Shown here one piece after another: positions 1 to 9,777 of a stretch of 64,000 bases of DNA (position 1 is its first letter; each line of letters begins with the position of its first letter). The translations under genes and the position numbers were made by a program. This stretch comes from Streptomyces harbinensis (GTDB lineage: Bacteria > Actinomycetota > Actinomycetes > Streptomycetales > Streptomycetaceae): assembly GCF_900116145.1 (NCBI RefSeq), contig NZ_FPAB01000005.1:124001-188000 (forward strand), in the 5' to 3' direction. Below the pieces are notes generated by a model, which worked only from the letters and a program-made list of their open reading frames with translations, had not been told where the DNA came from and made no database searches.

Positions 1-944
1 TGGCGCTGCCGCTGATCACCGTGGACGAGCCGGCCATCTCCATGACCATCGGGACGAACACCTCCCCGCTGGTCGGCAAGGGCGGCAAGGGCCACAAGGT
101 GACCGCGCGGCTGGTCAAGGACCGTCTTGACCGCGAGCTGATCGGCAATGTGTCGCTGCGCGTGCTGCCCACCGAGCGGCCGGACGCCTGGGAGGTGCAG
201 GGCCGCGGTGAGCTGGCGCTGGCCATCCTGGTGGAGCAGATGCGCCGCGAGGGCTTCGAGCTGACGGTCGGCAAGCCCGAGGTGGTGACCCGGGAGATCG
301 ACGGCAAGACGCACGAGCCGGTCGAGCGGATGACCATCGACGCGCCGGAGGAGTTCCTGGGCGCGATCACCCAGCTGATGGCCTCCCGCAAGGGCCGGAT
401 GGAGACCATGACCAACCATGGCTCGGGCTGGGTGCGGATGGAGTTCCTGGTGCCCTCGCGCGGGCTGATCGGGTTCCGTACCGAGTTCCTGACCGACACC
501 AAGGGCACCGGTATCGCGCACAGCATCTTCGAGGGCCACGAGCCGTGGGCGGGCGAGCTGCGCACCCGGCAGAGCGGGTCGCTGGTGGCGGACCGCTCCG
601 GTACGGCCACCCCGTACGCGATGCTCAATCTCCAGGAGCGCGGCACGATCTTCGTCGAGCCGGGCACCGAGGTGTACGAGGGCATGATCGTCGGCGAGAA
701 CTCGCGGGCCGACGACATGGACGTCAACATCACCAAGGAGAAGAAGCTCACCAACATGCGGGCGGCGGCCTCGGATACGACCGAGAATCTCGTTCCGCCG
801 CGCAAGCTCTCCCTGGAGCAGTCGCTGGAGTTCTGCCGTGAGGACGAGTGCGTGGAGGTCACGCCGGTCGAGGTGCGGATCCGCAAGGTCCAGCTCGACC
901 AGCGGGATCGGGCGCGGGCGGCGTCGCGGGCCAAGCGGCAGTAG
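1..944 (+). CDS. typA: TypA/BipA ribosome-associated GTPase, C-terminal part (5' truncated by the window)
   Basis: The reading frame is open from base 3, so the gene starts outside the window. The visible ~313 residues match the post-GTPase half of TypA/BipA: the segment around [20 protein letters not shown], the EF-G-like domain V region, and the TypA-specific C-terminal domain with [19 protein letters not shown] and [20 protein letters not shown]. The protein is a translational GTPase that binds the ribosome and aids assembly or translation under stress. The G domain is not visible. A short GC palindrome just after the stop is at best a weak terminator. In mycobacteria typA (Rv1165) lies in the same neighbourhood as mshB and fdxC. 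Confidence 0.95.
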   Translation, partial: ALPLITVDEPAISMTIGTNTSPLVGKGGKGHKVTARLVKDRLDRELIGNVSLRVLPTERPDAWEVQGRGELALAILVEQMRREGFELTVGKPEVVTREIDGKTHEPVERMTIDAPEEFLGAITQLMASRKGRMETMTNHGSGWVRMEFLVPSRGLIGFRTEFLTDTKGTGIAHSIFEGHEPWAGELRTRQSGSLVADRSGTATPYAMLNLQERGTIFVEPGTEVYEGMIVGENSRADDMDVNITKEKKLTNMRAAASDTTENLVPPRKLSLEQSLEFCREDECVEVTPVEVRIRKVQLDQRDRARAASRAKRQ

Positions 945-1328
945 TCGGCGGGGATTTCCCCGTCAGTAGCTCTGCGTTCAGCGCGGGCTACCGGATGTAT
1001 CGAATTCTGTCAAGGTTCGATCCGGTCGCTCGCGCTGAGTTGTGTTCGTTATGCGAACGAAATGGGGCGATGTTCGTCACATCAGTCCGCATATCGGTGA
1101 CTCCAGGGGGTGGATATGTCCGGATTGCCTGATCTCACCTCCCTATCTTCATCAAAATGAAATCGGCAATCGGTGGTTCACCGAAGTTTTATGCCCAATA
1201 GTTGGGGGCATTGCGCTCAGGCTTTCGCCGGGTGCGGCTGCTGGACACTTTGGGTATTCAACGCGTGTTGAGCCCATCGCGCTCCGCGGCTTTTCAGCAA
1301 CGAACCGGACTCCCAAGGAGGCAAGCCC
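945..1328. promoter_or_regulatory. Intergenic regulatory region before ABC operon 1, with an inverted repeat
   Basis: 384 bp without a convincing gene and noticeably more AT-rich than its surroundings. It contains an inverted repeat at 1045-1061 (TTCGTT, 5-nt centre, AACGAA), a plausible operator for whatever controls the peptide transporter downstream. No strong -35/-10 pair could be fixed; TTCACC N16 TAGTTG (about 1177-1204) is one weak option. A good ribosome binding site (AAGGAGG) lies 7 nt before the ATG at 1329. Confidence 0.4.
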
Positions 1329-2969
1329 ATGCGTGGTGCGCGCAGCGCCAAGTGGGCCGCAGTGGCGATCGTTGTGGCCCTGGCCGCGACCGCCTGTGGT
1401 AGCGACGACGACAACGGCGGCAGCGGCGATGGCGGCAACGCGTCCGGCAACGCCTCGGGCATCGTCAAGGTGGACGGCGGCGAGCCCCAGTCGGCTCTGC
1501 TCCCCACCAGCACCAATGAGCAGTTCGGCTCGCTGGTGATCAAGAACGTCTTCGCGAACCTGCTGGACTTCGAGGACGACGGCTCCATCAAGTACGTCGC
1601 GGCCGAGTCCATCGAGTCGAACGACGACGCCTCGGTGTGGACCATCAAGCTGAAGGACGGCTTCACCTTCCACGACGGCGAGAAGGTCACCGCCCAGCAC
1701 TACGTGGACGCCTGGAACTGGGCCGCCAACGTCGAGAACGGCCAGAGCCAGAGCGCCTGGTTCGAGGACATCGAGGGCTACGCGGACGTCCACCCCTCGG
1801 AGGAGGGCGCCGAGCCCACCGCCGACACCATGTCCGGCCTGAAGGTTGTCGACGACACCACCTTCGAGGTCACGCTGGCCAACCCGGTCTCGTACTACGA
1901 GTACAAGCTGGGTTACCACGTCTTCGCGCCGCTGCCCTCCGCCTTCTACGACGACCCGGACGCCTTCGGCCAGGCGCCGATCGGCCAGGGCCCGTACCAG
2001 TTCACCAGCTGGGCGCACAACGAGAAGATCACCCTCACCACCTACGCCGACTACGCCGGTCCGAACAAGGCGCAGAACGGCGGCGTGGAGATCATCGCGT
2101 ACGACAACCTGAGCACCGCCTACCAGGACCTCCAGTCCGGCAACCTGGACGTGCTGCGCCAGGTCGACCCCAAGGACCTGCCGGTCTACCAGACCGACCT
2201 GGGCGACCGCGCCATCGCGCAGCCGTACAACGCCACCCAGTCCATCGTTCCGGCCTTCTACGCCGGCTGGGGCGACCTGGACGACCCGTCCAAGGTCCTC
2301 CAGGGCGTCTCGATGGCGATCGACCGGGAGACCATCACCCAGACGGTCCTCAACGGCTCGCGCACCCCGGCCGACAGCTTCACCCCGCCCGGCGTCTTCG
2401 GTCACCTGGAGAACGCCGCCGACGGCAAGACCGACTTCAACCCGGAGGAGGCCCGCCGTCTGGTCGAGGAGGGTGGCGGCGTCCCCGGCGACAAGATCAC
2501 CCTGCAGATCAACGGTGACGGCGGTCACGCCGAGTGGGCCACCGCGGTCTGCAACGACATCATCAAGAACCTGGACGTCGAGTGCGTCCTGGACACCAAG
2601 CCGGACTTCGCGACCGACCTGGCCGACCGCCGCGCCGACAAGGTCGTCAGCATGTACCGGGGTGGCTGGCTGCAGGACTACCCGCTGAACGTCAACTTCC
2701 TGCGGGATCTGTACAGCAGCACCGCGCCGTCCAACTACGGCCGCTACAGCAACGAAGAGGTCGACGAGCTCTTCAAGCAGGGCGACCAGGCCGGTTCCTT
2801 CGACGAGACCGTCACCGCCTACCAGGAGGCCGAGAAGGTCCTCTGGGAGGACATGCCCGCGATCCCGCTCTGGTACCAGAACGTGAACGCCGGCTTCTCG
2901 GAGAACGTCGAGAACGTCCACTTCGACGTCGCCGGCCAGCCGGTGATCGAGGACATCACGGTCAAGTAA
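1329..2969 (+). CDS. Oligopeptide ABC transporter substrate-binding lipoprotein (SBP family 5), operon 1
   Basis: A 546-residue extracytoplasmic binding protein that should capture peptides and deliver them to the permeases encoded next. The N-terminus is a lipoprotein signal: basic start, hydrophobic stretch, then AATAC with the lipidated Cys near residue 23. The body has family-5 features, such as a DGFTFHDGEKVTAQHYVDAW segment early on and FxxxDLYSSTAPSNYGRYSN-like text near the C-terminus. The start is fixed by AAGGAGG seven bases upstream. It heads a five-gene operon and is followed by a long stem-loop before the first permease. It is clearly paralogous to the protein at 7217-8851. DppA/OppA/BldKB-type; the ligand is unknown. 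Confidence 0.93.
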   Translation: MRGARSAKWAAVAIVVALAATACGSDDDNGGSGDGGNASGNASGIVKVDGGEPQSALLPTSTNEQFGSLVIKNVFANLLDFEDDGSIKYVAAESIESNDDASVWTIKLKDGFTFHDGEKVTAQHYVDAWNWAANVENGQSQSAWFEDIEGYADVHPSEEGAEPTADTMSGLKVVDDTTFEVTLANPVSYYEYKLGYHVFAPLPSAFYDDPDAFGQAPIGQGPYQFTSWAHNEKITLTTYADYAGPNKAQNGGVEIIAYDNLSTAYQDLQSGNLDVLRQVDPKDLPVYQTDLGDRAIAQPYNATQSIVPAFYAGWGDLDDPSKVLQGVSMAIDRETITQTVLNGSRTPADSFTPPGVFGHLENAADGKTDFNPEEARRLVEEGGGVPGDKITLQINGDGGHAEWATAVCNDIIKNLDVECVLDTKPDFATDLADRRADKVVSMYRGGWLQDYPLNVNFLRDLYSSTAPSNYGRYSNEEVDELFKQGDQAGSFDETVTAYQEAEKVLWEDMPAIPLWYQNVNAGFSENVENVHFDVAGQPVIEDITVK

Positions 2970-2985
2970 GACCGCTGCTGCAAGG

Positions 2986-3027
2986 GGGCCGGTGGCCGCT
3001 TCCGTGACCCGGAGCGGCCACCGGCCC
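2986..3027 (+). terminator. Stem-loop between SBP and permease genes (intra-operon attenuator or mRNA stabiliser)
   Basis: An 18-bp GC-rich stem (GGGCCGGTGGCCGCT... pairing with ...AGCGGCCACCGGCCC) with one bulged T and a TGACC loop, 17 bp after the SBP stop and 22 bp before the permease start. There is no T-tract. Such elements often let binding-protein mRNA accumulate above permease mRNA. Confidence 0.7.
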
Positions 3028-3049
3028 TGCCGACTGACATGGAGGAACG

Positions 3050-3979
3050 ATGGGGCGCTACGTCGCGCGGCGACTGCTCCAGATGATCCCGGTGTTCGTG
3101 GGGGCGACCTTCATCATCTTCATGATGATGTACGCCCTGCCGGGTGACCCGATAGCCGCACTGTGGGGCGAGCGCGCCCCCGACCCGGCTCAGATGGCCC
3201 AGATGAAGAAGGAACTGGGCCTGGACCTGCCGATCATGCAGCAGTACTGGAACTACCTCATCGGGGTCTTCCAGGGTGACTTCGGCATCCAGATCGCCAG
3301 CAGACGGCCGGTCATGGACGTGATCGGCGACGCGCTCCCCGCCACCCTCAGACTCACCGTGCTGGCGTTCGTCTTCACCGCCGTCGTCGGCATCGCCATG
3401 GGCCTGATCGCCGGTCTGCGGGCCGGCAAGAAGACCGACAGCAGCATCCTCTTCGTCACCCTGCTGCTCATCTCGGTCCCCAGCTTCGTGCTCGGTTACC
3501 TGGTGCAGACCTACTTCGGTGTGAAGCTCGGCTGGATCACCCCCTCCGTGCAGGACTCGGAGAACTGGGGCGAGCTGCTGCTGCCCGCGATGGTGCTGGC
3601 CGCACTCTCCCTCGCCTATGTCGCGCGGCTGACGCGTACCTCGGTCGCCGAGAACCGGCGCTCCGACTACATGCGCACCGCCCGCGCCAAGGGCCTCACC
3701 CAGCGGCGGGCCGTCGGCGTCCACCTGCTGCGCAACTCCATGATCCCGGTGGTCACCTTCCTGGGCGTGGACCTCGGCAACCTGATGACGGGTGCCATCG
3801 TCACCGAGGGCATCTTCAACGTGAACGGCATCGGCCGGGCGGTCTTCCGGGCACTCAACACCCGTGAGGGTTCCACGGTCGTCGGCATCGTGACGTTCAT
3901 GATCATCGTCTACCTCGTTGTCTCCCTGCTCGTCGACCTGCTCTACGCGGTCCTGGACCCGAGGATTCGCTATGCCTGA
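3050..3979 (+). CDS. Oligopeptide ABC transporter permease, DppB/OppB type, operon 1
   Basis: A 309-residue inner-membrane permease that forms half of the peptide channel. It opens with MGRYVARRLLQMIPVFVGA, typical of DppB, followed by about six hydrophobic segments. The cytoplasmic EAA-type coupling loop (SDYMRTARAKGLTQRRAVGV near residue 205) contacts an ATPase. It ends with the usual DLLYAVLDPRIRY tail. A GGAGGA ribosome site precedes the ATG. Its last 8 bases overlap the start of the second permease (ATGCCTGA), so the two are translationally coupled. Close paralogue of 8854-9777. Confidence 0.95.
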   Translation: MGRYVARRLLQMIPVFVGATFIIFMMMYALPGDPIAALWGERAPDPAQMAQMKKELGLDLPIMQQYWNYLIGVFQGDFGIQIASRRPVMDVIGDALPATLRLTVLAFVFTAVVGIAMGLIAGLRAGKKTDSSILFVTLLLISVPSFVLGYLVQTYFGVKLGWITPSVQDSENWGELLLPAMVLAALSLAYVARLTRTSVAENRRSDYMRTARAKGLTQRRAVGVHLLRNSMIPVVTFLGVDLGNLMTGAIVTEGIFNVNGIGRAVFRALNTREGSTVVGIVTFMIIVYLVVSLLVDLLYAVLDPRIRYA

Positions 3980-4934
3980 GGCTCCTGACACCACAGCGAC
4001 CACCAAGGCCGGCGACGTGAGCAAGACCCCCGAAGGGGTGCTGGTCGCCGAGGCCGGCCCGCCGCCGGGCAAGGCGAGCAGCCTGTGGTCGGACGCCTGG
4101 CGCGATCTGCGGCGCAAGCCCAAGTTCGTCATCCCGGCGATCATCATCCTGTTCCTGCTGTTCGTCGCGGCGTTCCCCTCGGTGTTCACCTCCGAGACCC
4201 CGCGGCTGGGCGACCTGACCCAGCACTACCTGCAGAAGCCGGAGCTGACCCACTTCTTCCAGCCCGACTGGTTCGGCTACGACCAGCAGGGCCGCAGCAT
4301 CTACGCCCGCGTGGTGTACGGCACCCGGGCCTCGGTGATCATCGGTATCTCGGTGACCGCGCTGGTCCTGGTCACCGGCGGGATCATCGGCATGCTGGCC
4401 GGGTACTTCGGCGGCTGGATCGACGCGGTGCTCTCCCGGATCACCGACACCTTCATGGGCATCCCCTTCATGCTGGGCGCCATGGTCGTGCTGGTCTCCT
4501 TCAACGCCCGCACCGAGTGGGTGGTGATCCTGGCCCTGGCCTTCCTGGGCTGGACCACCGTGGCCCGCGTGATGCGCGGTTCGGTGATCACCATCAAGCA
4601 GGCCGACTACGTGCAGGCCGCCCGTTCGCTGGGCGCCGGCACCGGACGGATCCTGCTGCGGCACATCCTGCCGAACGCCGCCGCCCCCGTGATCGTGGTG
4701 GCGATGGTGGCGCTGGGCGGGTACATCACCGCCGAGGCCACGCTCTCGTACCTGGGTATCGGTCTGTCCGACCCGGCGATCTCCTGGGGCGGGGACATCA
4801 ACTCCGCCCGGGACCAGATCCGGGTGGCCGAGCACATCCTGATCTTCCCCTCGATCGCGCTGAGCGTGACCATCCTGTCCTTCCTGATGTTGGGTGACGC
4901 CGTGCGCGATGCCCTCGACCCCAAGCTGCGCTGA
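3972..4934 (+). CDS. Oligopeptide ABC transporter permease, DppC/OppC type, operon 1
   Basis: A 320-residue partner permease. The ATG at 3972 lies inside the stop region of the previous gene (8-bp overlap); an in-frame upstream codon would give an implausible 18-residue extension, so 3972 is preferred. After a polar N-terminus comes SLWSDAWRDLRRKPKFVI and a first membrane segment, then the periplasmic loop with WFGYDQQGRSIYARVVYG, typical of DppC. The coupling loop is ADYVQAARSLGAGTGRILLRHIL. The end DAVRDALDPKLR is characteristic. It works with the DppB-type subunit and the two ATPases downstream. Confidence 0.95.
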   Translation: MPEAPDTTATTKAGDVSKTPEGVLVAEAGPPPGKASSLWSDAWRDLRRKPKFVIPAIIILFLLFVAAFPSVFTSETPRLGDLTQHYLQKPELTHFFQPDWFGYDQQGRSIYARVVYGTRASVIIGISVTALVLVTGGIIGMLAGYFGGWIDAVLSRITDTFMGIPFMLGAMVVLVSFNARTEWVVILALAFLGWTTVARVMRGSVITIKQADYVQAARSLGAGTGRILLRHILPNAAAPVIVVAMVALGGYITAEATLSYLGIGLSDPAISWGGDINSARDQIRVAEHILIFPSIALSVTILSFLMLGDAVRDALDPKLR

Positions 4935-4948
4935 GGGAGTTGACGCGC

Positions 4949-5992
4949 GTGTCGATCGAACCGGTCGAAATCACCCCGGCGGACGCCCCCGGCGTACCGC
5001 TGCTGGAGGTCCGTGACCTCCATGTGGAGTTCCACACCCGGGAGGGCGCGGCCCACGCCGTCAACGGCGTGAGCTACACCGTGGACGCCGGCGAGACGCT
5101 GGCCGTGCTCGGTGAGTCGGGCTCCGGGAAGTCGGTGACCGCCCAGACCATCATGGGCATCCTCGACATGCCGCCCGGCAGGATCACCGGCGGGGAGATC
5201 CTGTTCCGGGGCCAGGACATGCTCAAGATGTCCGAGGCCCAGCGCCGGAAGATCCGCGGCAACCAGATCGCCATGATCTTCCAGGACGCCCTGTCGTCCC
5301 TGAACCCGGTGCTGTCGGTGGGCTTCCAGCTGGGCGAGATGTTCCGGGTGCACCGGGGCGCCTCGCGCAAGGAGGCCAAGGCCAAGGCCATCGAGCTGAT
5401 GGACCGGGTGCGGATCCCGGCCGCCAAGGAGCGGGTGAACGACTACCCGCACCAGTTCTCCGGCGGTATGCGCCAGCGCATCATGATCGCCATGGCGCTG
5501 GCCCTCGAACCCGATGTGATCATCGCGGACGAGCCGACCACCGCCCTGGACGTCACCGTCCAGGCGCAGGTCATGGACCTGCTGGCCGAGCTCCAGCGCG
5601 AGCACAACATGGGGCTGATCCTCATCACCCACGACCTGGGCGTGGTCGCGGACGTCGCCGACAAGATCGCGGTGATGTACGCGGGCCGGATCGTGGAGAA
5701 CGCCCCGGTGCACGAGCTGTACAAGCGGCCGGCGCACCCGTACGCCAAGGGCCTGCTGGAGTCGATACCGCGCCTGGACCTCAAGGGCCAGGAGCTGTAC
5801 GCGATCTCCGGTCTGCCGCCGAGCCTGACCGCCGTGCCCTCGGGCTGCGCCTTCAACCCGCGCTGCCCGCTGGCCACCGACCAGTGCCGTACGGAGGTTC
5901 CTCCGCTGGTGCAGGTCACCGAGCAGGACGGGACGCCGATCACCGGGCGGTCCAGCGCCTGCCACCTGTGGAAGGAGACGATCCATGGCTGA
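4949..5992 (+). CDS. Oligopeptide ABC transporter ATP-binding protein, DppD/OppD type, operon 1
   Basis: About 347 residues; cytoplasmic ATPase. Walker [10 protein letters not shown]-loop region [10 protein letters not shown], signature FSGGMRQR, Walker [13 protein letters not shown] and the H-loop [12 protein letters not shown] are intact. The C-terminal oligopeptide_HPY region has the Cys-rich NPRCP motif found in DppD-type subunits. A TTG at 4940 is possible but touches the AGGGAG ribosome site (4934-4939); the GTG at 4949 has a 9-nt spacer and is preferred. The 3' end overlaps the next ATPase by 8 bp (ATGGCTGA). Confidence 0.93.
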   Translation: MSIEPVEITPADAPGVPLLEVRDLHVEFHTREGAAHAVNGVSYTVDAGETLAVLGESGSGKSVTAQTIMGILDMPPGRITGGEILFRGQDMLKMSEAQRRKIRGNQIAMIFQDALSSLNPVLSVGFQLGEMFRVHRGASRKEAKAKAIELMDRVRIPAAKERVNDYPHQFSGGMRQRIMIAMALALEPDVIIADEPTTALDVTVQAQVMDLLAELQREHNMGLILITHDLGVVADVADKIAVMYAGRIVENAPVHELYKRPAHPYAKGLLESIPRLDLKGQELYAISGLPPSLTAVPSGCAFNPRCPLATDQCRTEVPPLVQVTEQDGTPITGRSSACHLWKETIHG

Positions 5993-7040
5993 CCTCGGCA
6001 AGAGCGCGGGCGACCGCGAGCCGATCCTGGAAGTGCGCAACCTCGTCAAGCACTTCCCGCTCACCCAGGGCATCCTCTTCAAGAAGCAGATCGGCGCGGT
6101 CAAGGCCGTCGACGACATCTCCTTCTCCCTGTACCGGGGCGAGACGCTGGGCATCGTCGGCGAGTCCGGCTGCGGCAAGTCGACCGTGGCCAAGCTGCTG
6201 ATGAACCTGGAGACGCCGACGTCCGGCGAGATCTTCTACAAGGGCGAGGACATCAGCAAGCTGTCCGGGCGGGCGCTGAAGGCGGTGCGGCGGAACATCC
6301 AGATGGTGTTCCAGGACCCGTACACCTCGCTCAACCCCCGGATGACGGTCGGTGACATCATCGGCGAGCCGTTCGAGATCCACCCCGATGTGGCCCCCAA
6401 GGGCGACCGGCGCCGCAAGGTGCAGGAACTGCTGGAGGTCGTGGGGCTCAACCCGGAGTACATCAACCGGTACGCCCACCAGTTCTCCGGCGGGCAGCGG
6501 CAGCGGATCGGGATCGCCCGCGGTCTGGCGCTGAACCCGGAGATCATCGTGTGCGACGAGCCGGTCTCGGCGCTGGATGTGTCGGTGCAGGCGCAGGTCA
6601 TCAACCTGATGGACAAGCTCCAGAAGGAATTCGAGCTGTCGTACCTGTTCATCGCGCATGACCTGTCGATCGTGCGGCACATCTCCGACCGGGTCGGGGT
6701 GATGTACCTGGGGAAGATGGCGGAGATCGGCAGCGACACCGAGATCTACGACCACCCGACCCACCCGTACACCCAGGCGCTGCTGTCGGCGGTGCCGCAG
6801 GCCGATCCGGAGGGCCGGGAGTCGCGGGAGCGGATCATCCTGACCGGGGACGTGCCCTCGCCGGCGAACCCGCCGTCGGGCTGCCGCTTCCGGACCCGCT
6901 GCTGGAAGGCGCAGGACCGGTGTGCGGAGGAGGTGCCGCTGCTGGCGGTGCCGGAGCGGTTCCGCGACTCGGGTGGCGGAGCGGCGCACGACTCGGCGTG
7001 CCACTTCGCGGAGGAGAAGGACGTGGTGGGCGCCTCGTGA
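5985..7040 (+). CDS. Oligopeptide ABC transporter ATP-binding protein, DppF/OppF type, operon 1
   Basis: 351 residues; second ATPase of the transporter. Walker A GESGCGKS, signature FSGGQRQR, and a Walker B reading [12 protein letters not shown] (Cys where the paralogue at 11717 has Ala). The [25 protein letters not shown] opening and the [20 protein letters not shown] tail are the usual DppF signatures. The start codon overlaps the stop of the DppD-type gene by 8 bp. Last gene of the operon; a strong terminator follows at 7073-7107. Confidence 0.94.
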   Translation: MADLGKSAGDREPILEVRNLVKHFPLTQGILFKKQIGAVKAVDDISFSLYRGETLGIVGESGCGKSTVAKLLMNLETPTSGEIFYKGEDISKLSGRALKAVRRNIQMVFQDPYTSLNPRMTVGDIIGEPFEIHPDVAPKGDRRRKVQELLEVVGLNPEYINRYAHQFSGGQRQRIGIARGLALNPEIIVCDEPVSALDVSVQAQVINLMDKLQKEFELSYLFIAHDLSIVRHISDRVGVMYLGKMAEIGSDTEIYDHPTHPYTQALLSAVPQADPEGRESRERIILTGDVPSPANPPSGCRFRTRCWKAQDRCAEEVPLLAVPERFRDSGGGAAHDSACHFAEEKDVVGAS

Positions 7041-7072
7041 CGTTGTCACCGCGCTGACCAGCTAAGACGGCC

Positions 7073-7107
7073 ACGGCCGCCGGGCATCTGGGATGTCCGG
7101 CGGCCGT
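7073..7107 (+). terminator. Rho-independent-like terminator after ABC operon 1
   Basis: A 15-bp stem (ACGGCCGCCGGGCAT pairing with ATGTCCGGCGGCCGT, with one G-U pair) and a 5-nt loop, 33 bp after the last gene of operon 1. It separates the two tandem transporter operons. No U-run, as is usual in streptomycetes. Confidence 0.8.
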
Positions 7108-7216
7108 CGGCATGTGGGGGACGCGGGCGTGTCGGGATGACACGGGAAGCGTAAAACGGACGGAAAGGTCATATATTGCCTTAATGCGACTTTCGGCAGT
7201 CCGAGGAGGCCATCCC

Positions 7217-8851
7217 ATGCGCGCAGCCACCCGCCTGAGCTGGGCCATCGCCGCCACGACCGTCCTCGCCCTCACCGCCACCTCCTGCGGCGGCGGCAAC
7301 GGCACGGCCGGCGGCAGCGCCGGGGTCGTCCGGGCCTCCTGGGGTGACCCTCAGCACCCGCTGGAGCCCGCCAACACCAACGAGGTGCAGGGCGGCAAGG
7401 TCCTCGACATGATCTTCCGGGGCCTCAAGCGCTACAACCCGGAGACCGGCGAGGCCGAGGACGAGATGGCCGAGTCCATCGAGACGACCGACCAGCAGAA
7501 CTTCACCGTCAAGATCAAGCCCGGCTGGACCTTCTCCGACGGCACCCCGGTCACCGCCAGCTCCTACGTCGACGCCTGGAACTATGGCGCCCATCTGGAG
7601 AACGCCCAGATCGCCAGCTACTTCTTCCAGTTCATCGAGGGCTACGAGGACGTCCACCCGTCCGACGAGAACGCCACCCCCAGCGCCGACACCATGAGCG
7701 GCCTCGCCGTCGTCGACGACCACACCTTCACCGTCCGGCTCACCGAACCGTTCTCGCTGTGGCCCGAGACGCTCGGGTACGCCGCGTACGCCCCGCTCCC
7801 GCGCGCCTTCTTCGACGACCACGACGCCTGGCTGGCCAAGCCGATCGGCAACGGCCCGTACAAGATCGACACGTACACCAAGAGCCAGAGCATGAAACTG
7901 GTGAAGTACGAGGACTACGCCGGCCCCGACAAGGCGCAGAACGAAGGCGTGGAACTGCGGGTCTACACCGACAACAACACCGCGTACACCGACCTCCAGG
8001 CCGGCAACCTCGACGTCATCGACGACGTGCCCGCCTCCCAGCTGTCGAACGCCGAGAAGGACCTCGGCGACCGCTTCATCAACCAGCCGGCCGGCATCAT
8101 CCAGACCGTCTCCTTCCCGCTCTACGACCCCGCCTGGAGCAGCCCGGAGGCCGCCAAGGTCCGGCAGGGCCTGTCGATGGCCATCGACCGCGAGGAGATC
8201 ACCTCCAAGATCTACTTCGACACCCGCACCCCGGCCACCGACTTCACCTCACCCGTCCTCGGCGACGCCGGCGGCTACGAGGAAGGACTGTGCGGCGAGT
8301 TCTGCACCTTCGACCCCGAGCGCGCCCGGCAGCTCATCGAGGAGGGCGGCGGCCTGCCAGGCGGCAAGGTCACCCTCAGCTCGAATGTGGACACCGGCTC
8401 CCACCGCCAGTGGATGGACGCCGCCTGCAACAGCATCAACAACGTGCTGGACAACACCGCCGCCTGCACCGTCAACCCGGTGCCCACCTTCGCGGACTTC
8501 CGCAACCAGGTGACCAACCGGCAGATGACCGGCATGTTCCGCACCGGCTGGCAGATGGACTACCCGCTCATCCAGAACTTCCTCCAGCCGCTGTACTACA
8601 CCGATGCCTCCTCCAACGACGCCGTGTACTCCAGCCCCGAGTTCGACCGGCTCGTCAACGAGGCCAACAGCGCCTCCGACGAGGAAGAGGCCGTCGCCAA
8701 GTTCCGGGACGCCGAACGCGTCCTCGTCCAGGACATGCCGGCCATCCCGCTGTGGTACCAGAACGGCACCGCCGCCTACTCCACCCGCGTCAGCGACGTC
8801 AAGCTCAACCCGTTCTCCGTCCCCGTCTACACGGACATCAAGGTCAGCTGA
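7217..8851 (+). CDS. Oligopeptide ABC transporter substrate-binding lipoprotein (SBP family 5), operon 2
   Basis: 544 residues, paralogous to the protein at 1329-2969. The start is the ATG at 7217 with GGAGG seven bases upstream; an in-frame extension to 7112 lacks a ribosome site. Lipoprotein signal with LTATSC and the modified Cys near residue 24. The family-5 body includes KPGWTFSDGTPVTASSYVDAW and a C-terminal FRTGWQMDYPLIQNFLQPLY segment. Two Cys pairs (about GLCGEFC and ACNSINN...AAC) are absent from the operon 1 copy and could form disulfides. Unlike operon 1, the permease follows after only 2 bp with no hairpin. Ligand unknown. Confidence 0.93.
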   Translation: MRAATRLSWAIAATTVLALTATSCGGGNGTAGGSAGVVRASWGDPQHPLEPANTNEVQGGKVLDMIFRGLKRYNPETGEAEDEMAESIETTDQQNFTVKIKPGWTFSDGTPVTASSYVDAWNYGAHLENAQIASYFFQFIEGYEDVHPSDENATPSADTMSGLAVVDDHTFTVRLTEPFSLWPETLGYAAYAPLPRAFFDDHDAWLAKPIGNGPYKIDTYTKSQSMKLVKYEDYAGPDKAQNEGVELRVYTDNNTAYTDLQAGNLDVIDDVPASQLSNAEKDLGDRFINQPAGIIQTVSFPLYDPAWSSPEAAKVRQGLSMAIDREEITSKIYFDTRTPATDFTSPVLGDAGGYEEGLCGEFCTFDPERARQLIEEGGGLPGGKVTLSSNVDTGSHRQWMDAACNSINNVLDNTAACTVNPVPTFADFRNQVTNRQMTGMFRTGWQMDYPLIQNFLQPLYYTDASSNDAVYSSPEFDRLVNEANSASDEEEAVAKFRDAERVLVQDMPAIPLWYQNGTAAYSTRVSDVKLNPFSVPVYTDIKVS

Positions 8852-8853
8852 CC

Positions 8854-9777
8854 ATGGGGCGTTACGTCGTACGCCGCCTGCTCCAGATGATCCCGGTCTT
8901 CATCGGGGCCACCTTCCTCATCTTCGTCATGGTGTACGCGCTCGGCGACCCGGTCGCGGCCCTCTTCGGCGACCGGGCGCCCGACCCCGCCACCGCCCGC
9001 CAACTGCGCGCCGAATTCAACCTCGACAAGCCCGTGTGGCAGCAATACCTGCTCTACATGGGCAACATCTTCACCGGCGACTTCGGCACCGCCTTCAACG
9101 GCGAACCCGTCACCGACCTGATGGGCCGCGCCTTCCCCATCAGCTTCCGGCTGATGCTCACCGCCCTGGTCATCGAACTCGTCCTCGGTATCCTCCTCGG
9201 CGTCATCACCGGACTGCGCCGCGGCCGGGCCTTCGACACCTCCATCCTCATGGCCACCCTGGTCGTGATCGCCATCCCCACCTTCGTGCTGGGCACCACC
9301 GCCCAGTTCCTCTTCGGCGTCCAGCTCGGCTGGATCAACCCCGCCGTCAGCCCCGAGGGCCGCTTCAGCGAACTCCTCCTGCCCGGCATCATCCTCGCCC
9401 TGGTCTCGCTCGCCTACGTCACCCGGCTCACCCGCACCTCGGTCGCCGAGAACACCCGCGCCGACTACATCCGCACCGCCGTCGCCAAGGGCCTGCCGCG
9501 CCGCCGGGTGACCGTACGCCACCTGCTGCGCAACTCCCTCATCCCGGTGGTCACCTACCTCGGCGCCGACATCGGCACCCTGATGGCCGGCGCCATCGTC
9601 ACCGAGCGCATCTTCAACATCCAGGGCGTCGGATTCCAGCTCTACCAGGGCATCCTGCGGCAGAACTCACCCACCGTCGTGGGCTTCGTGGTGGTCCTCG
9701 TCCTCATCTTCCTGCTCGCCAATCTGCTGGTCGACCTCCTGTACGCCGTGCTCGACCCGAGGATTCGCTATGTCTGA
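8854..9777 (+). CDS. Oligopeptide ABC transporter permease, DppB/OppB type, operon 2
   Basis: 307 residues, nearly collinear with the operon 1 permease (MGRYVVRRLLQMIPVFIGAT at the start, DLLYAVLDPRIRYV at the end). It lacks the Pro of the usual YALPGDP motif (reads YALGDP). Six hydrophobic segments and the EAA-like loop ADYIRTAVAKGLPRRRVTV are present. The ATG at 8854 lies 2 bp after the SBP stop, so translation is probably coupled. It overlaps the next gene by 8 bp (ATGTCTGA). Confidence 0.94.
   Translation: MGRYVVRRLLQMIPVFIGATFLIFVMVYALGDPVAALFGDRAPDPATARQLRAEFNLDKPVWQQYLLYMGNIFTGDFGTAFNGEPVTDLMGRAFPISFRLMLTALVIELVLGILLGVITGLRRGRAFDTSILMATLVVIAIPTFVLGTTAQFLFGVQLGWINPAVSPEGRFSELLLPGIILALVSLAYVTRLTRTSVAENTRADYIRTAVAKGLPRRRVTVRHLLRNSLIPVVTYLGADIGTLMAGAIVTERIFNIQGVGFQLYQGILRQNSPTVVGFVVVLVLIFLLANLLVDLLYAVLDPRIRYV

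Noticed and set aside
4940..4948. TTG start for the operon 1 DppD-type ATPase
   Set aside because: It directly abuts the AGGGAG ribosome site; the GTG at 4949 has correct spacing.
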